NCBI GenBank assembly: GCA_028290665.1
Contig: JAQGJK010000001.1
Location: 1 to 57,422, forward strand
DNA length: 57,422 bases
Direction: 5' to 3'
Source: Devosia sp.
Lineage (GTDB): Bacteria > Pseudomonadota > Alphaproteobacteria > Rhizobiales > Devosiaceae
Shown here: piece by piece, positions 44,993 to 53,739 of the stretch
Layout of the letters: every line of letters starts with the position of its first letter
How positions within the stretch are numbered: position 1 is the stretch's first letter
Notes under the pieces: generated by a model
What the model was told of the DNA's origin: nothing
The model's database searches: none
The model's input: the letters and a program-made list of their open reading frames with translations, nothing else
Translations under genes and position numbers: made by a program

Positions 44993-47086
44993 GTGCAGAC
45001 ACAAGACATCTACGATCGCATCTATGCCGGGTTCATCGCCAAGGCCATTGGCGTGCGGCTGGGGGCGCCGGTGGAGCCGACTATCTGGAGCTATGAGCGG
45101 ATTCGCGACACCTATGGCGAGGTGACGCAGTATCTTCGCGATTTCAAGAACTTCGCCGCTGACGACGACACCAACGGGCCGGTGTATTTCATCCGGGCGC
45201 TGCGCGATTACGGGCTCGATGCGAGCGCCGCCGATGTCGGCCGAACCTGGCTCAACTATGCCGCCGAGGAACACGGCATGTACTGGTGGGGCGGCTTCGG
45301 CGTTTCGACCGAACACACCGCCTGGCGCAATTTGCGGGCCGGGATGGAGGCGCCGGAATCGGGTTCGATCGCGACCAATGGCACTACCGTCGCCGAACAG
45401 ATCGGCGGGCAGATTTTCATCGACAGCTGGGGCTGGGTGAACCCGGGCAATCCGCAGCGCGCCGCCGACATGTCGGCGATGGCCGCCAGCGTTGCCCATG
45501 ACGGCGACGGGCTCAACGGCGCCCGGTTTTGTGCCGCCGCCATCGCCCAGGCATTCCTTGCCACCTCGATCGCGGAGATCGTCGAGACCGGTCTCGCGAC
45601 CATCGACGCCAATACGACCTACGCCCGCGTGGCCCGCGCGGTGATCGATTTCCATCGCGCCAACCCCGCTGACTGGCGCGCCTGCCGCGACATGCTGGCC
45701 GCCGACTGGGGCTATGACCGCTACCCGGGCGTCTGCCACATCATCCCCAACGCCGGCGTCACCATCATGGCGATCCTGTACGGCGAGGGCGAACTGTGCC
45801 GCACCGCCGAGATCGCGACGATGGCCGGCTGGGACACCGACTGCAACGCCGGCAATGCTGCGGCGATCGTCGGAACGTTCCAGGGGCTGCAGCCGGGCTG
45901 GGACAAGTATCGCAAGCCGATCAACGATTTCCTCGTCGCCTCCGGCGTGGTGGGCACGGTCAACACCGTCGACATTCCGAGCTTTGCCCGGGAACTGACG
46001 GTGCTGGCCTTGCGCCTCCGCAATGAAGACGTGCCGGCGCTATGGGACGAGGATTGGGAACGTCGCGGTGTGCGGTTCGATTTCGACGCACCGGGCGCGA
46101 CGCATGGCTTCCGCAGCGAGCCATTCAACCAGATCACGCTCAAGGGCTCGACGGCGCGGCCGGGTCCGAATGCGCGGGGCAGCCTTGAAATCCAACTCGA
46201 CCGGCTGGAGCGCGGGCAGGGTGGCCGGATTTTCTGGAAGCCGTTCTATCGGCGCGCCGACTTCGACGACGAACGCTATCGCCCGATGTTCACGCCCTTG
46301 GCCGATGCCGGGCAGGTGGTGAAGTTCAAGCTGTGGCTCGACCCATGGAACGGCGACGGCAATTTGCGGGTCGCACCCTATGTCCGTCGCACCATGTCGG
46401 GCGCCATCGAGGAAACCGGCGCCTGGCTGGTGCCATCGTCCGAGGGCTGGCAGGACTATGAATTTGTCATTCCCGAGGGCGCCGAGGCGATCGACGAGAT
46501 CGGTGTGCAGGTGGAATATTTCGGCCGGCTCAAATTCCTTGGGCGGTTGTTTTTGTCGGAGTTTTCGGTTTCCGGCCCGGGTCGGGTGATCATCGATCCG
46601 AAATTGGAAAATCCGGAATGGGGCGGCATCACCCGGTTCGCTTGGAACCGTGGGCATTGGACACTGGCCGAGGGCGTCATCCATGCCCACACCGCCGGCG
46701 ACGCCGATGCGTGGACCGGCAATGCGTACCTACGCGATGTGACGGTCACCGCCGATTTGACCCCGCTCGCCGGCGTGTCGCATCTGGTGGTGGCGCGGGT
46801 GCAGGGCACGGAGCGGTTCTATGCCGGCGGGTTCGAGGGTGGTGAAGCGGTGATCGTGCGCGAGGACCACGGCGCGACCGTACTGGCGCGGGCTCCGTTC
46901 GTGGCCGAGCCGGGCCGGCAATATGTCGTGGCGCTGACGGCGCGGGGTGAAACATTGTCGCTCAGCATCGATGGGGTGGAGATCGTCACGGCGACGGATT
47001 CGACGTTCCGGTATGGGCAGGCCGGGTTGCACATGGCTTCGGCCGGGCGGATGACGGTGGCGCGGCTGGTGGTGGAGGATTTTTGA
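44993..47086 (+). CDS. ADP-ribosylglycohydrolase fused to a beta-rich C-terminal region
   Basis: 697 residues starting at a GTG. Residues 1-345 form an ARH domain with DDDT (57-60) and DTDCN (281-285) metal motifs, clearly paralogous to the preceding protein. Residues about 350-690 are two beta-sandwich-like segments: one at about 375-530 (IFWKPFYRRADF, FKLWLDPWNGDG), and one at about 540-697 (GVSHLVVARVQGTERFYAGGF, LSLSIDGVEIV, YGQAGLHMAS) that resembles concanavalin-like or DUF1080-type sugar-binding folds. There is no signal peptide, so it is cytoplasmic. The added region may bind the carbohydrate part of the substrate. A large palindrome follows within six bases. Confidence 0.8.
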   Translation: MQTQDIYDRIYAGFIAKAIGVRLGAPVEPTIWSYERIRDTYGEVTQYLRDFKNFAADDDTNGPVYFIRALRDYGLDASAADVGRTWLNYAAEEHGMYWWGGFGVSTEHTAWRNLRAGMEAPESGSIATNGTTVAEQIGGQIFIDSWGWVNPGNPQRAADMSAMAASVAHDGDGLNGARFCAAAIAQAFLATSIAEIVETGLATIDANTTYARVARAVIDFHRANPADWRACRDMLAADWGYDRYPGVCHIIPNAGVTIMAILYGEGELCRTAEIATMAGWDTDCNAGNAAAIVGTFQGLQPGWDKYRKPINDFLVASGVVGTVNTVDIPSFARELTVLALRLRNEDVPALWDEDWERRGVRFDFDAPGATHGFRSEPFNQITLKGSTARPGPNARGSLEIQLDRLERGQGGRIFWKPFYRRADFDDERYRPMFTPLADAGQVVKFKLWLDPWNGDGNLRVAPYVRRTMSGAIEETGAWLVPSSEGWQDYEFVIPEGAEAIDEIGVQVEYFGRLKFLGRLFLSEFSVSGPGRVIIDPKLENPEWGGITRFAWNRGHWTLAEGVIHAHTAGDADAWTGNAYLRDVTVTADLTPLAGVSHLVVARVQGTERFYAGGFEGGEAVIVREDHGATVLARAPFVAEPGRQYVVALTARGETLSLSIDGVEIVTATDSTFRYGQAGLHMASAGRMTVARLVVEDF

Positions 47087-47091
47087 TGGTG

Positions 47092-47224
47092 GACGGCCCC
47101 ACCCGGCTCGGCTGCGCCGAGCTTTCCCTCCCCACAAGGGGGAGGGAGGGTGTGCATAGTTGTTGGCTTCGATGCACCATCCCTCCCCCTTGTGGGGAGG
47201 GAGGCGAAGCCGGGTGGGGCCGTC
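47092..47224. repeat. 133-bp intergenic palindromic repeat
   Basis: Two blocks of inverted repeat are nested. The outer arms are 17 bases (47092-47108 and 47208-47224, GACGGCCCCACCCGGCT and complement). The inner arms are 22 bases (47126-47147 and 47180-47201, beginning CCCTCCCCACAAGGGGGA), followed by TGCAT/ATGCA near the loop. The inner arm itself contains a small palindrome. The element fills the whole gap between two operons, ending four bases before the CoA-transferase ATG. Elements of this look, with CCCTCCCC...GGGGAGGG, are frequent between genes of Hyphomicrobiales. It may act as a terminator in both directions. Confidence 0.8.
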
Positions 47225-47228
47225 TAGT

Positions 47229-48404
47229 ATGACTCAACCCATCCCTTTCACCCCCATCGCCACCGGCCCACTCGCCGGCATTCGCGTCATCGACCTCTCC
47301 CGCCTCGTTGCCGGCAATATGCTGAGCCTGCAACTCGGCGATTTTGGTGCCGATGTCATCAAAGTCGAGCCGCCGCAGGGCGATCCGCTGCGCGAGTGGC
47401 AGGAGGACGGCCACTCGCTGTTCTGGAAGGCCTATGGCCGCAACAAACGCTCGCTGGTGCTCAACCTGCGCGACGCCCCCGACATGGCGGTGCTGAAACA
47501 ATTGCTGGCGACCGCCGATGTGTTCATCGAGAATTTCCGGCCCGGTACGCTCGAGGAAATGGGTCTTGCGCCAGCTGGCCTGCTCGAAGCCAACCCCGAC
47601 CTGATCATCGTCCGGGTCTCGGGGTTCGGACAGACCGGGCCGTATGCGCAGTTTCCGGGGTTCGGGACCATCGTCGAGGGGATGAGCGGCTTTGCCTATC
47701 GCACCGGCTTCCCAGACCGCGAACCGTTGCTGCCCCCGCTGGCGCTGGCCGATATGATCGCCGGTATCTACGGCGCCTCGGCTGTCGGCACGGCGTTGTT
47801 CGCGCGGGAGACTGGGCGGGCGCGAGGGCAGGTCATCGATTTGTCGCTGCTCGAACCGATGGTTTCCGTGCTGGGGCCGGAGGCGGCGATCTATCAGGTG
47901 ACCGGGCGGATCAAGGAGCGCACCGGCAGTGGCTCCAATACCTCGTCGCCGCGCAATGTGTATCGCTGCCGCGACGGCAAATACGTCGCATTGTCGGGCT
48001 CGACGCCGCAGGTCGCGCGGCGGGTGTTCGAGATCATCGGCCGGCCCGAGATGAACGCCGATCCGCGCTTTGCCACCAATTCCGACCGGGTGCAGAACCG
48101 GGCGCTGGTCGACGCGGCGGTGGGGGAGTGGTTCGCCCGCTACGAGCAGGCCGAAGCGCTGCAGATCATGCGCGATTCGGGCGCGACGGTCGGGCCGATC
48201 TACTCCGCCGCGGACGCCGTTGTTGACCCGCATTTTGTCGAGCGCGGCATCATCGTCGAGGTCGAGGATGCCGATCTCGGGCCGTTGCCGGTGCACAATA
48301 TCGTGCCGCGCCTGTCGGCAACGCCGGGTGCCTTCCGGTTGCCGGCGCCGGCGCTGGGGCAGCATACGGCGGAAATCCTCGCTGAACTCGGGATCGTCCG
48401 GTGA
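47229..48404 (+). CDS. Class III CoA-transferase (CaiB/BaiF family)
   Basis: 391 residues. The N-terminus has GIRVIDLSRLVAGNMLSLQLGD, GADVIKVEPP and GRNKRSLVLNL; ADVFIENFRPGTLEEMGL holds the catalytic Asp region of family III transferases, which move CoA between carboxylic acids. Its stop overlaps the start of a CitE-like lyase gene, suggesting a two-step use of an acyl-CoA: activation, then C-C cleavage. No Shine-Dalgarno is obvious because the palindromic repeat runs up to the start codon. Confidence 0.9.
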   Translation: MTQPIPFTPIATGPLAGIRVIDLSRLVAGNMLSLQLGDFGADVIKVEPPQGDPLREWQEDGHSLFWKAYGRNKRSLVLNLRDAPDMAVLKQLLATADVFIENFRPGTLEEMGLAPAGLLEANPDLIIVRVSGFGQTGPYAQFPGFGTIVEGMSGFAYRTGFPDREPLLPPLALADMIAGIYGASAVGTALFARETGRARGQVIDLSLLEPMVSVLGPEAAIYQVTGRIKERTGSGSNTSSPRNVYRCRDGKYVALSGSTPQVARRVFEIIGRPEMNADPRFATNSDRVQNRALVDAAVGEWFARYEQAEALQIMRDSGATVGPIYSAADAVVDPHFVERGIIVEVEDADLGPLPVHNIVPRLSATPGAFRLPAPALGQHTAEILAELGIVR

Positions 48405-49180
48405 TGCGCTCGCTGCTCTATGTCCCAGCGCACAATGAGCGTTTCGCCGCCAAGGCGCATGAGCGCGGGGCCGATGCGATTATTCTCGACCTTGAGGATA
48501 GCGTTCCGGAAGCCGACAAGGATCGGGCCCGGGCGGCGCTGCGCGAGGCTGTGCCCGGAACTGGTCGCAACGGGGCGCTGGTGTTCGTGCGGATCAATGC
48601 CGGTGATCGGGCCGCAGGGGATGCGGCTGCGGCGGTTGACGCCGGCGCCTACGGCTTGATGGTTCCGAAAGTGCAGTCGGCGGCGGCGCTCGATGTGCTG
48701 CCCGACCTGCCACTCATCGGCCTGATCGAGGATCCCGCTGCCGTGCTCGACGCACGCAGCATCGCCCTCCATCGACATGTTATCGGACTGGCACTCGGTA
48801 GCGAAGATCTGGCGACGGTGCTGAGCGCGACGCCAAATGCCGAGGTGCTTAGGTTCCCGAAGCTCATGGTGCACTATGCCGCCAAGGCGGCGGGAAAGCT
48901 GTCGTTCGGGTTGTTGCGTTCCAGCGCCGACTTCACCGATCTGCCGGCCATCGCGGCAGCGGCGCAGGAGGCGCGCGAGCACGGCTTTGACGGGGCAACC
49001 TGCGTGCACCCCGCCATCGTGCCAGTTCTCAACCGTGCCTTTGCATCAAGTGAGGATGAGTTAGCCTGGGCGGCACGAGTCATCGCCGCCGCCGCGACGG
49101 CAGGCGGCGCCTTCAGCCTCGACGGTCGAATGATTGACGCCCCTGTCCTTGCCCGGGCCCGCCAGCTGATTTCGCGCTAG
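48404..49180 (+). CDS. HpcH/HpaI aldolase/citrate lyase-family protein (CitE-like)
   Basis: 258 residues with the CitE pattern: RSLLYVPAHNERFAAKA, DAIILDLEDSVPEADK (metal-binding Asp/Glu), FVRINAG, GLMVPKVQ, LIGLIEDPAAV and GATCVHPAIVPVLN. Members cleave beta-hydroxyacyl-CoA such as citramalyl-CoA or malyl-CoA. The ATG at 48404 overlaps the CoA-transferase stop; the GTG at 48401 is an alternative. With the transferase, the pair could activate and split a branched dicarboxylate, but no hydratase is present to complete an itaconate- or mesaconate-type route. Confidence 0.85.
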   Translation: MRSLLYVPAHNERFAAKAHERGADAIILDLEDSVPEADKDRARAALREAVPGTGRNGALVFVRINAGDRAAGDAAAAVDAGAYGLMVPKVQSAAALDVLPDLPLIGLIEDPAAVLDARSIALHRHVIGLALGSEDLATVLSATPNAEVLRFPKLMVHYAAKAAGKLSFGLLRSSADFTDLPAIAAAAQEAREHGFDGATCVHPAIVPVLNRAFASSEDELAWAARVIAAAATAGGAFSLDGRMIDAPVLARARQLISR

Positions 49181-49298
49181 CGGCACACCTGAACTCGTGC
49201 TTTTGCCGTAAAGCTGAGCCTTTACAACCACATATCAATAGCGAGCAAATTGCGGGCAGGGGGAGTTGCGCGCCTAAAATTTGTGTGGTTAGTTTGCT

Positions 49299-49314
49299 TT
49301 GCATACGAATGCAA
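49299..49314. promoter_or_regulatory. Candidate operator upstream of SBP operon (TTGCATACGAATGCAA)
   Basis: A 16-base palindrome with one mismatch, 135 bases before the SBP start codon, plus a further half-site TTGCAT at 49319-49324. It matches 15 of 16 bases of the perfect palindrome at 55333-55348 in the same operon. The central CG resembles LacI-type sites, but GntR-type is possible. No regulator gene for it is in the window. Confidence 0.65.
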
Positions 49315-49448
49315 AAAGTTGCATCCGAAAGCGGAAATATTGAATTCGGAGGACAGCCCTGGTCGCGCAACGTCGCGACGCGTCCATGGGGAGGTCGTCG
49401 CAGGGCCGTCAACGCGCCGAACCGAGTGGTCGGCATCAGGAGAGCGAA

Positions 49449-50684
49449 ATGAAGAACATGTTGAGACTTTCTGCCTCGGCAGGAGTGTTGCTGCTGACCG
49501 CCGGCACGGCGTTTGCCGATTGCGGGATCGCCGCCGGCTCGGTGCGGATCCTGTCGAACGATTTCGACGCGCTGCGTCTCGTCAACAAGACTGCCGAAGA
49601 GTGCGCCAGCGGTACCGTCACCGTGACCTCGAACCCGACCGCCGAACACAAGAACCTGCAGGTTCCGGCGCTGTCGATCAGCCCGGCCGAATACACCGTG
49701 GCCGTCGTCGCCAACAACTCGATCGTGCCGCTGCTTAACGACGACCTGATCCGTCCGCTCGACGATCTGGTCGCGCAGTACGGCCAGGATCTGATGCCCA
49801 ACCAGCTGATCAAGATCGACGGCAAGGTCATGGCCATCGCCTTCATGGGCAATTCCCAGCACCTGTTCTATCGCAAGGATATCCTCGACAAGGCCGGCAT
49901 TGCCGAGCCCAAATCCTATGAGGACATTCTCGTCGCCGCCAAGGCGATCAAGGATGCCGGCCTGATGGAATACCCGCTCGCCGCTTCGGACAAGCCGGGT
50001 TGGGATCTGGCCGCCGAATTCGTCAACATGTACCTCGGTACCGGCGGCGAATTCTTCACGCCCGGCTCGGCGGCGCTGGCCATCGACAATCCCGATGGCA
50101 TGAAGACCCTCGAAATCATGAAGGCGATGACCGCCTACATGGACCCCGACTACCTGACCTTCGACGCCAGTGGCATCCAGGCCGAATACGAAGCCGGCAA
50201 TGTCGCCATCATGAACGAGTGGGGCTCGATCGCCGGCGCCATCCTCGATGACGAAGGCGCCGCCGACGGCGTCGTTGCCAACACCGTGCTTGCCGCGGCA
50301 CCGACCGTCAATGGCGGCACCATCCCGGCTGTCGCGCTGTGGTGGGATGGCTTTGCCATCGCGAAAAACATCTCGGACGAAGACGCCGCCGCGTCGTTCC
50401 AGGCCATGGTTCACGCCATCAGCCCGGCGACCGTCGCCGCCAACCCCGATGTCGCGACCTGGCTGGTCAAGGGCTTCGAGCCCGGTCCGGCGGCTGTGGG
50501 CGTGATCGCCACCGCCAACGCCGGTGCCCGTGCCTATCCGATGCAGCCCTATATGGGCCTGCTGCACACGGCGCTGTCCTCCGAACTCGCCGAATTCATG
50601 GCCGGTTCGGAATCGGCGGAGCAGGCGCTGGCTGACGTCAAGGCCGCCTATGAGACTGCCGCCAAGGAAGGCGGCTTCCTCTAG
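49449..50684 (+). CDS. ABC transporter substrate-binding protein (SBP family 1)
   Basis: 411-residue periplasmic receptor with signal peptide MKNMLRLSASAGVLLLTAG and likely cleavage at AFA-DC near residue 24. AGGAGAG precedes the ATG. The family-1 pattern includes HLFYRKDILDKAGIAEPKS, AAEFVNMYLGTGGEFF and YEAGNVAIMNEWGS. It is the first gene of a complete importer operon that continues with an amidase and two dehydrogenases, so the ligand may be a polyol, a sugar acid or an amide rather than a plain sugar. Confidence 0.92.
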   Translation: MKNMLRLSASAGVLLLTAGTAFADCGIAAGSVRILSNDFDALRLVNKTAEECASGTVTVTSNPTAEHKNLQVPALSISPAEYTVAVVANNSIVPLLNDDLIRPLDDLVAQYGQDLMPNQLIKIDGKVMAIAFMGNSQHLFYRKDILDKAGIAEPKSYEDILVAAKAIKDAGLMEYPLAASDKPGWDLAAEFVNMYLGTGGEFFTPGSAALAIDNPDGMKTLEIMKAMTAYMDPDYLTFDASGIQAEYEAGNVAIMNEWGSIAGAILDDEGAADGVVANTVLAAAPTVNGGTIPAVALWWDGFAIAKNISDEDAAASFQAMVHAISPATVAANPDVATWLVKGFEPGPAAVGVIATANAGARAYPMQPYMGLLHTALSSELAEFMAGSESAEQALADVKAAYETAAKEGGFL

Positions 50685-50698
50685 GCTCCATCGCTGCG

Positions 50699-50727
50699 GG
50701 GAGGGGCCATGCGGCCTCTCCCTTTTT
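50699..50727 (+). terminator. Terminator-like hairpin between SBP and first permease
   Basis: GGGAGGGGCC (50699-50708) and GGCCTCTCCC (50713-50722) form a 10-bp stem with one G-U pair and an ATGC loop, followed by TTTTT (50723-50727). It has the form of an intrinsic terminator, 15 bases after the SBP stop, and would let the SBP be made in excess over the permeases by partial read-through. Confidence 0.8.
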
Positions 50728-50756
50728 ACTTTGCGCTGACGACGAGGGGGCGGGCA

Positions 50757-51788
50757 GTGCCGCATAGAACGTTCTTTGCATTCATCCTGCCGTCGATCGT
50801 GGCGATGCTGCTGTTCATCGCGCTGCCGATCGTTTCCGTCATCGTCCAATCGTTTTATATCGAGCATCAGCAGGTGCTGGTCGAAGTCGAGAACTGCCAG
50901 CCGTTCGGCGGCTGCACCAAGACCGTCCGTGTCGACGCGGCGGCGACTGCCGAAATCAAGGCATCTGATCCGCTCGGGCGGTTCAATGGGCTCGGCACTT
51001 ACCTCAACCGCAGCCATCTCGCCGTCGACGAAATCGGCGTGATCTTTGCCAGCAACACCGGCCTCGGTGACATTGTCGCCCGCATCTACAATTTGCCATT
51101 CTACAAGGCCTTGGCCTTCACGCTGGCCTTCTGCGCCATCGTCACCCCGCTCGCCATGCTGCTCGGCTTTGCCATCGCGCTTGCCGTCGATGCACTGCCG
51201 AGATTGACCAAGGGACCGGTGATCTTCTTCTCGCTGCTGCCGATGATCATCACGCCGCTGATCGGCTCGCTCATCCTCTACTGGATGATCAACCCGCAAG
51301 GCATTCTCGGCGCGACACTGCAGCAGATTTTCCACGACCCGAACCTGTCGCTGCGCGGCTCGCCGGCGCTGACCTGGCTGACGCTGCTGTTTTATGGCGT
51401 GTGGAGCAATGCGCCGTTCTCCTTCGTGGTGTTCTATGCCGGGCTGCAGACGGTGCCGGGGGATACCCTCGAATCCGCGATGATCGACGGCGCCTCGCGC
51501 TGGGAGCGCATCCGCTACGTCATCATTCCACACCTCGCGCCACTCGCGACCTTCGTTGCGCTGGTGCAGGTGATGGACAATTTCCGGGTGTTCGAACCCA
51601 TCGTCGGCTTCTCGGCCGAGGCCAACGCCACCTCGCTGAGCTGGCTGGTTTACAACGATCTGTCGGGTGACTCGCAGCTGTTCGGCTCGGCCGGCGCGAC
51701 TTCGGTGCTGACCATCATCGGCATCATCATCTTGCTGACCCCGGTGCTGCTGCGCACCTGGCGCGAATTCAACCAGAAGGTGGTGTGA
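50757..51788 (+). CDS. Carbohydrate ABC transporter permease, MalF type
   Basis: 343 residues starting with GTG (MPHRTFFAFILPSIVAML) six bases after GAGGGGG. A frame open to 50709 would begin inside the terminator hairpin and is rejected. The first periplasmic loop (about 35-110) is long and contains ENCQPFGGCTK, a possible disulphide. The docking loop is ESAMIDGASRWERIRYVIIP. Confidence 0.9.
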   Translation: MPHRTFFAFILPSIVAMLLFIALPIVSVIVQSFYIEHQQVLVEVENCQPFGGCTKTVRVDAAATAEIKASDPLGRFNGLGTYLNRSHLAVDEIGVIFASNTGLGDIVARIYNLPFYKALAFTLAFCAIVTPLAMLLGFAIALAVDALPRLTKGPVIFFSLLPMIITPLIGSLILYWMINPQGILGATLQQIFHDPNLSLRGSPALTWLTLLFYGVWSNAPFSFVVFYAGLQTVPGDTLESAMIDGASRWERIRYVIIPHLAPLATFVALVQVMDNFRVFEPIVGFSAEANATSLSWLVYNDLSGDSQLFGSAGATSVLTIIGIIILLTPVLLRTWREFNQKVV

Positions 51789-51790
51789 CC

Positions 51791-52675
51791 ATGTCGTCTT
51801 CAGTCGCCGCCAAGCGCCCGCTGTCGCTGAACCTCATCATCGGTGGGTTCATCGTCCTCTGGCTGATCCTTGCGGCCTTCCCGTTCATCTGGACGGTGTG
51901 GGGGTCGTTCAAGGTCCAAGCCGATTTCTTCTCGCGCCAGAGCTGGTGGAACGCCATTTTCGGGCCCTACACCGTGCAGCAGACCGGCGCGCCGTTCACC
52001 GGCGATGGCTATTACGGCGCTTGGGTGACCCGCGATTTCTGGCGCGCCGTCGGCAATACCGCCATCGTCACCGTGTCGGTTACGGTGATCTCGCTGACCC
52101 TCGGCACGCTCGGCGGTTATGCGCTGGCACGCTCCGGACAGCGCTACGCCTTCTGGATCCTGATCATCGCCCTGGTGTTCCGCGCCATGCCGCACATCAC
52201 GCTGGTTTCGGGGTATCTGCTGCCATTTTTCCAGCTCAACATCTGGGGCGTGCTGCCGACTTCGATCATCGTGCTGGTGGCTATCAACCAGCCATTCACG
52301 CTGTGGATGCTGCACTCGTTCTTCCTGTCGATCCCCAAGGATCTCGACGAAAGCGCGATGGTGGACGGTTGCTCGCGCTTCGAGGCATTCCGCCGTGTGA
52401 TCATTCCGGTGATGTGGCCGGGCGTGGTGACGACCGGGCTGTTCAGCTTCCTGCTTGCCTATAACGACTTTGCCACCACCTCGATGCTGCTCAGCGCGGA
52501 CAACCAGACCATGGTGCCCAAGATTTCGAGCTTCCTCGGCTCGGTGCAGGAAGCGGGCAATGTCATGTATGCCGTAGCCGCCGTGGTTTCGGCCACCGTG
52601 CCGCTGTTTATCCTCGTGCTCTTCTTCCAACGCCAGATCGTCAGCGGCTTGACCGCCGGCGCAGTGAAAGGCTGA
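51791..52675 (+). CDS. Carbohydrate ABC transporter permease, MalG type
   Basis: 294 residues, six membrane helices, with docking loop ESAMVDGCSRFEAFRRVIIP and C-terminus FFQRQIVSGLTAGAVKG. The ATG at 51791 directly follows the upstream stop codon. It is the second membrane subunit of the importer and is separated by four bases from the ATPase gene. Confidence 0.92.
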   Translation: MSSSVAAKRPLSLNLIIGGFIVLWLILAAFPFIWTVWGSFKVQADFFSRQSWWNAIFGPYTVQQTGAPFTGDGYYGAWVTRDFWRAVGNTAIVTVSVTVISLTLGTLGGYALARSGQRYAFWILIIALVFRAMPHITLVSGYLLPFFQLNIWGVLPTSIIVLVAINQPFTLWMLHSFFLSIPKDLDESAMVDGCSRFEAFRRVIIPVMWPGVVTTGLFSFLLAYNDFATTSMLLSADNQTMVPKISSFLGSVQEAGNVMYAVAAVVSATVPLFILVLFFQRQIVSGLTAGAVKG

Positions 52676-52679
52676 TCCC

Positions 52680-53738
52680 ATGGCTCAGATCCGTCTCAAG
52701 AATGTCTCCAAGCGTTGGCACAACTTCGTCGGCGTCGATAATTTCAATCTCGATATCGCGGACCAGGAATTCCTGGTCCTGCTCGGCCCGTCGGGTTGCG
52801 GCAAGACCACGACGATGCGCATGATCGCCGGTCTGGAAGATATCACCGAGGGCGAAATCTGGATCGGCGACCGGCTGGTCAACAAGCTCGAGCCCAAGGA
52901 CCGCGATATCTCGATGGTGTTCCAGAGCTATGGGCTCTATCCGAACATGACGGTCTACGAAAACATCCGTTTCCCGCTCAAGGTGCGCAAGATTCCGCAG
53001 GAACAGCACCATGAAAAGGTCATGGCGGCGTCCAAGATGGTGGAACTCGACGACTTCTTGCAGCGCCGTCCGGCGGCCCTGTCAGGTGGTCAGCGCCAGC
53101 GTGTCGCCCTGGCCCGGGCGATCGTGCGTGAGCCAAATGCCTTCCTGATGGACGAGCCATTGTCCAACCTCGACGCCAAGCTGCGTGTTTCGACGCGGGC
53201 GCAGATCAAGAATCTGCATCACACGCTCAAGCGCACCACGATCTATGTTACCCACGACCAGATCGAGGCCATGACCCTGGCCGACCGCGTGGTGGTGATG
53301 AGCAAGGGCCTGGTGCAACAGGTCGGCACGCCGATGGAGATTTACGATCGGCCGGCCAATACATTCGTCGCCAGCTTTATCGGCTCGCCGGCAATGAACC
53401 TGGTGCCTGGCACTATTGCCGACGGCGTGTTCAGTGGCGACCATATCCGGGTAGACGGCCTGTCTACTTCGGTCAAGGGGCCAGTGACGCTAGGCTTCCG
53501 CGCCGAAGACGCTGTCTTGGCAGGCGAACGTGGGCAGATCGAAGCGCCGATCTATTCGGTGGAACTGCTGGGCGAGGCAACGATGATCTCGATGCGCGTG
53601 GCGGGCGAACTGGTGTCGATCAAGGTCGGCAAGGACTACCGGGCCGAGATCGGCGATGCGGTGAAGGTCAATATCGCTCCATCAGCGTGCCATCTGTTCG
53701 ACCACGCCACGGGTCAGCGCATGGTGACGGGCAACTGA
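52680..53738 (+). CDS. ABC transporter ATPase, UgpC/MsmK/MalK type
   Basis: 352 residues. Walker A is GPSGCGKTT (38-46), the Q-loop is MVFQSYGLYPNMTV, the signature is LSGGQRQRVALARA and Walker B is NAFLMDEPLSNLDA. The C-terminal about 120 residues form the TOBE/OB regulatory domain. It is the only CUT1-type ATPase in the window, although two other CUT1-type importers here lack one, so it or a homologue could serve several of them. Confidence 0.93.
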   Translation: MAQIRLKNVSKRWHNFVGVDNFNLDIADQEFLVLLGPSGCGKTTTMRMIAGLEDITEGEIWIGDRLVNKLEPKDRDISMVFQSYGLYPNMTVYENIRFPLKVRKIPQEQHHEKVMAASKMVELDDFLQRRPAALSGGQRQRVALARAIVREPNAFLMDEPLSNLDAKLRVSTRAQIKNLHHTLKRTTIYVTHDQIEAMTLADRVVVMSKGLVQQVGTPMEIYDRPANTFVASFIGSPAMNLVPGTIADGVFSGDHIRVDGLSTSVKGPVTLGFRAEDAVLAGERGQIEAPIYSVELLGEATMISMRVAGELVSIKVGKDYRAEIGDAVKVNIAPSACHLFDHATGQRMVTGN

Positions 53739-53739
53739 T

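Noticed and set aside
47092-47224. CRISPR or tRNA-like structure
   Set aside because: Only one pair of inverted arms, no repeated spacer units and no cloverleaf; it is a single palindromic element.
49113-51533. Minus-strand open frame of about 800 codons
   Set aside because: It lies opposite the CitE-like, SBP and permease genes, is low-complexity and Arg/His/Asp-rich, and has no recognisable domain.
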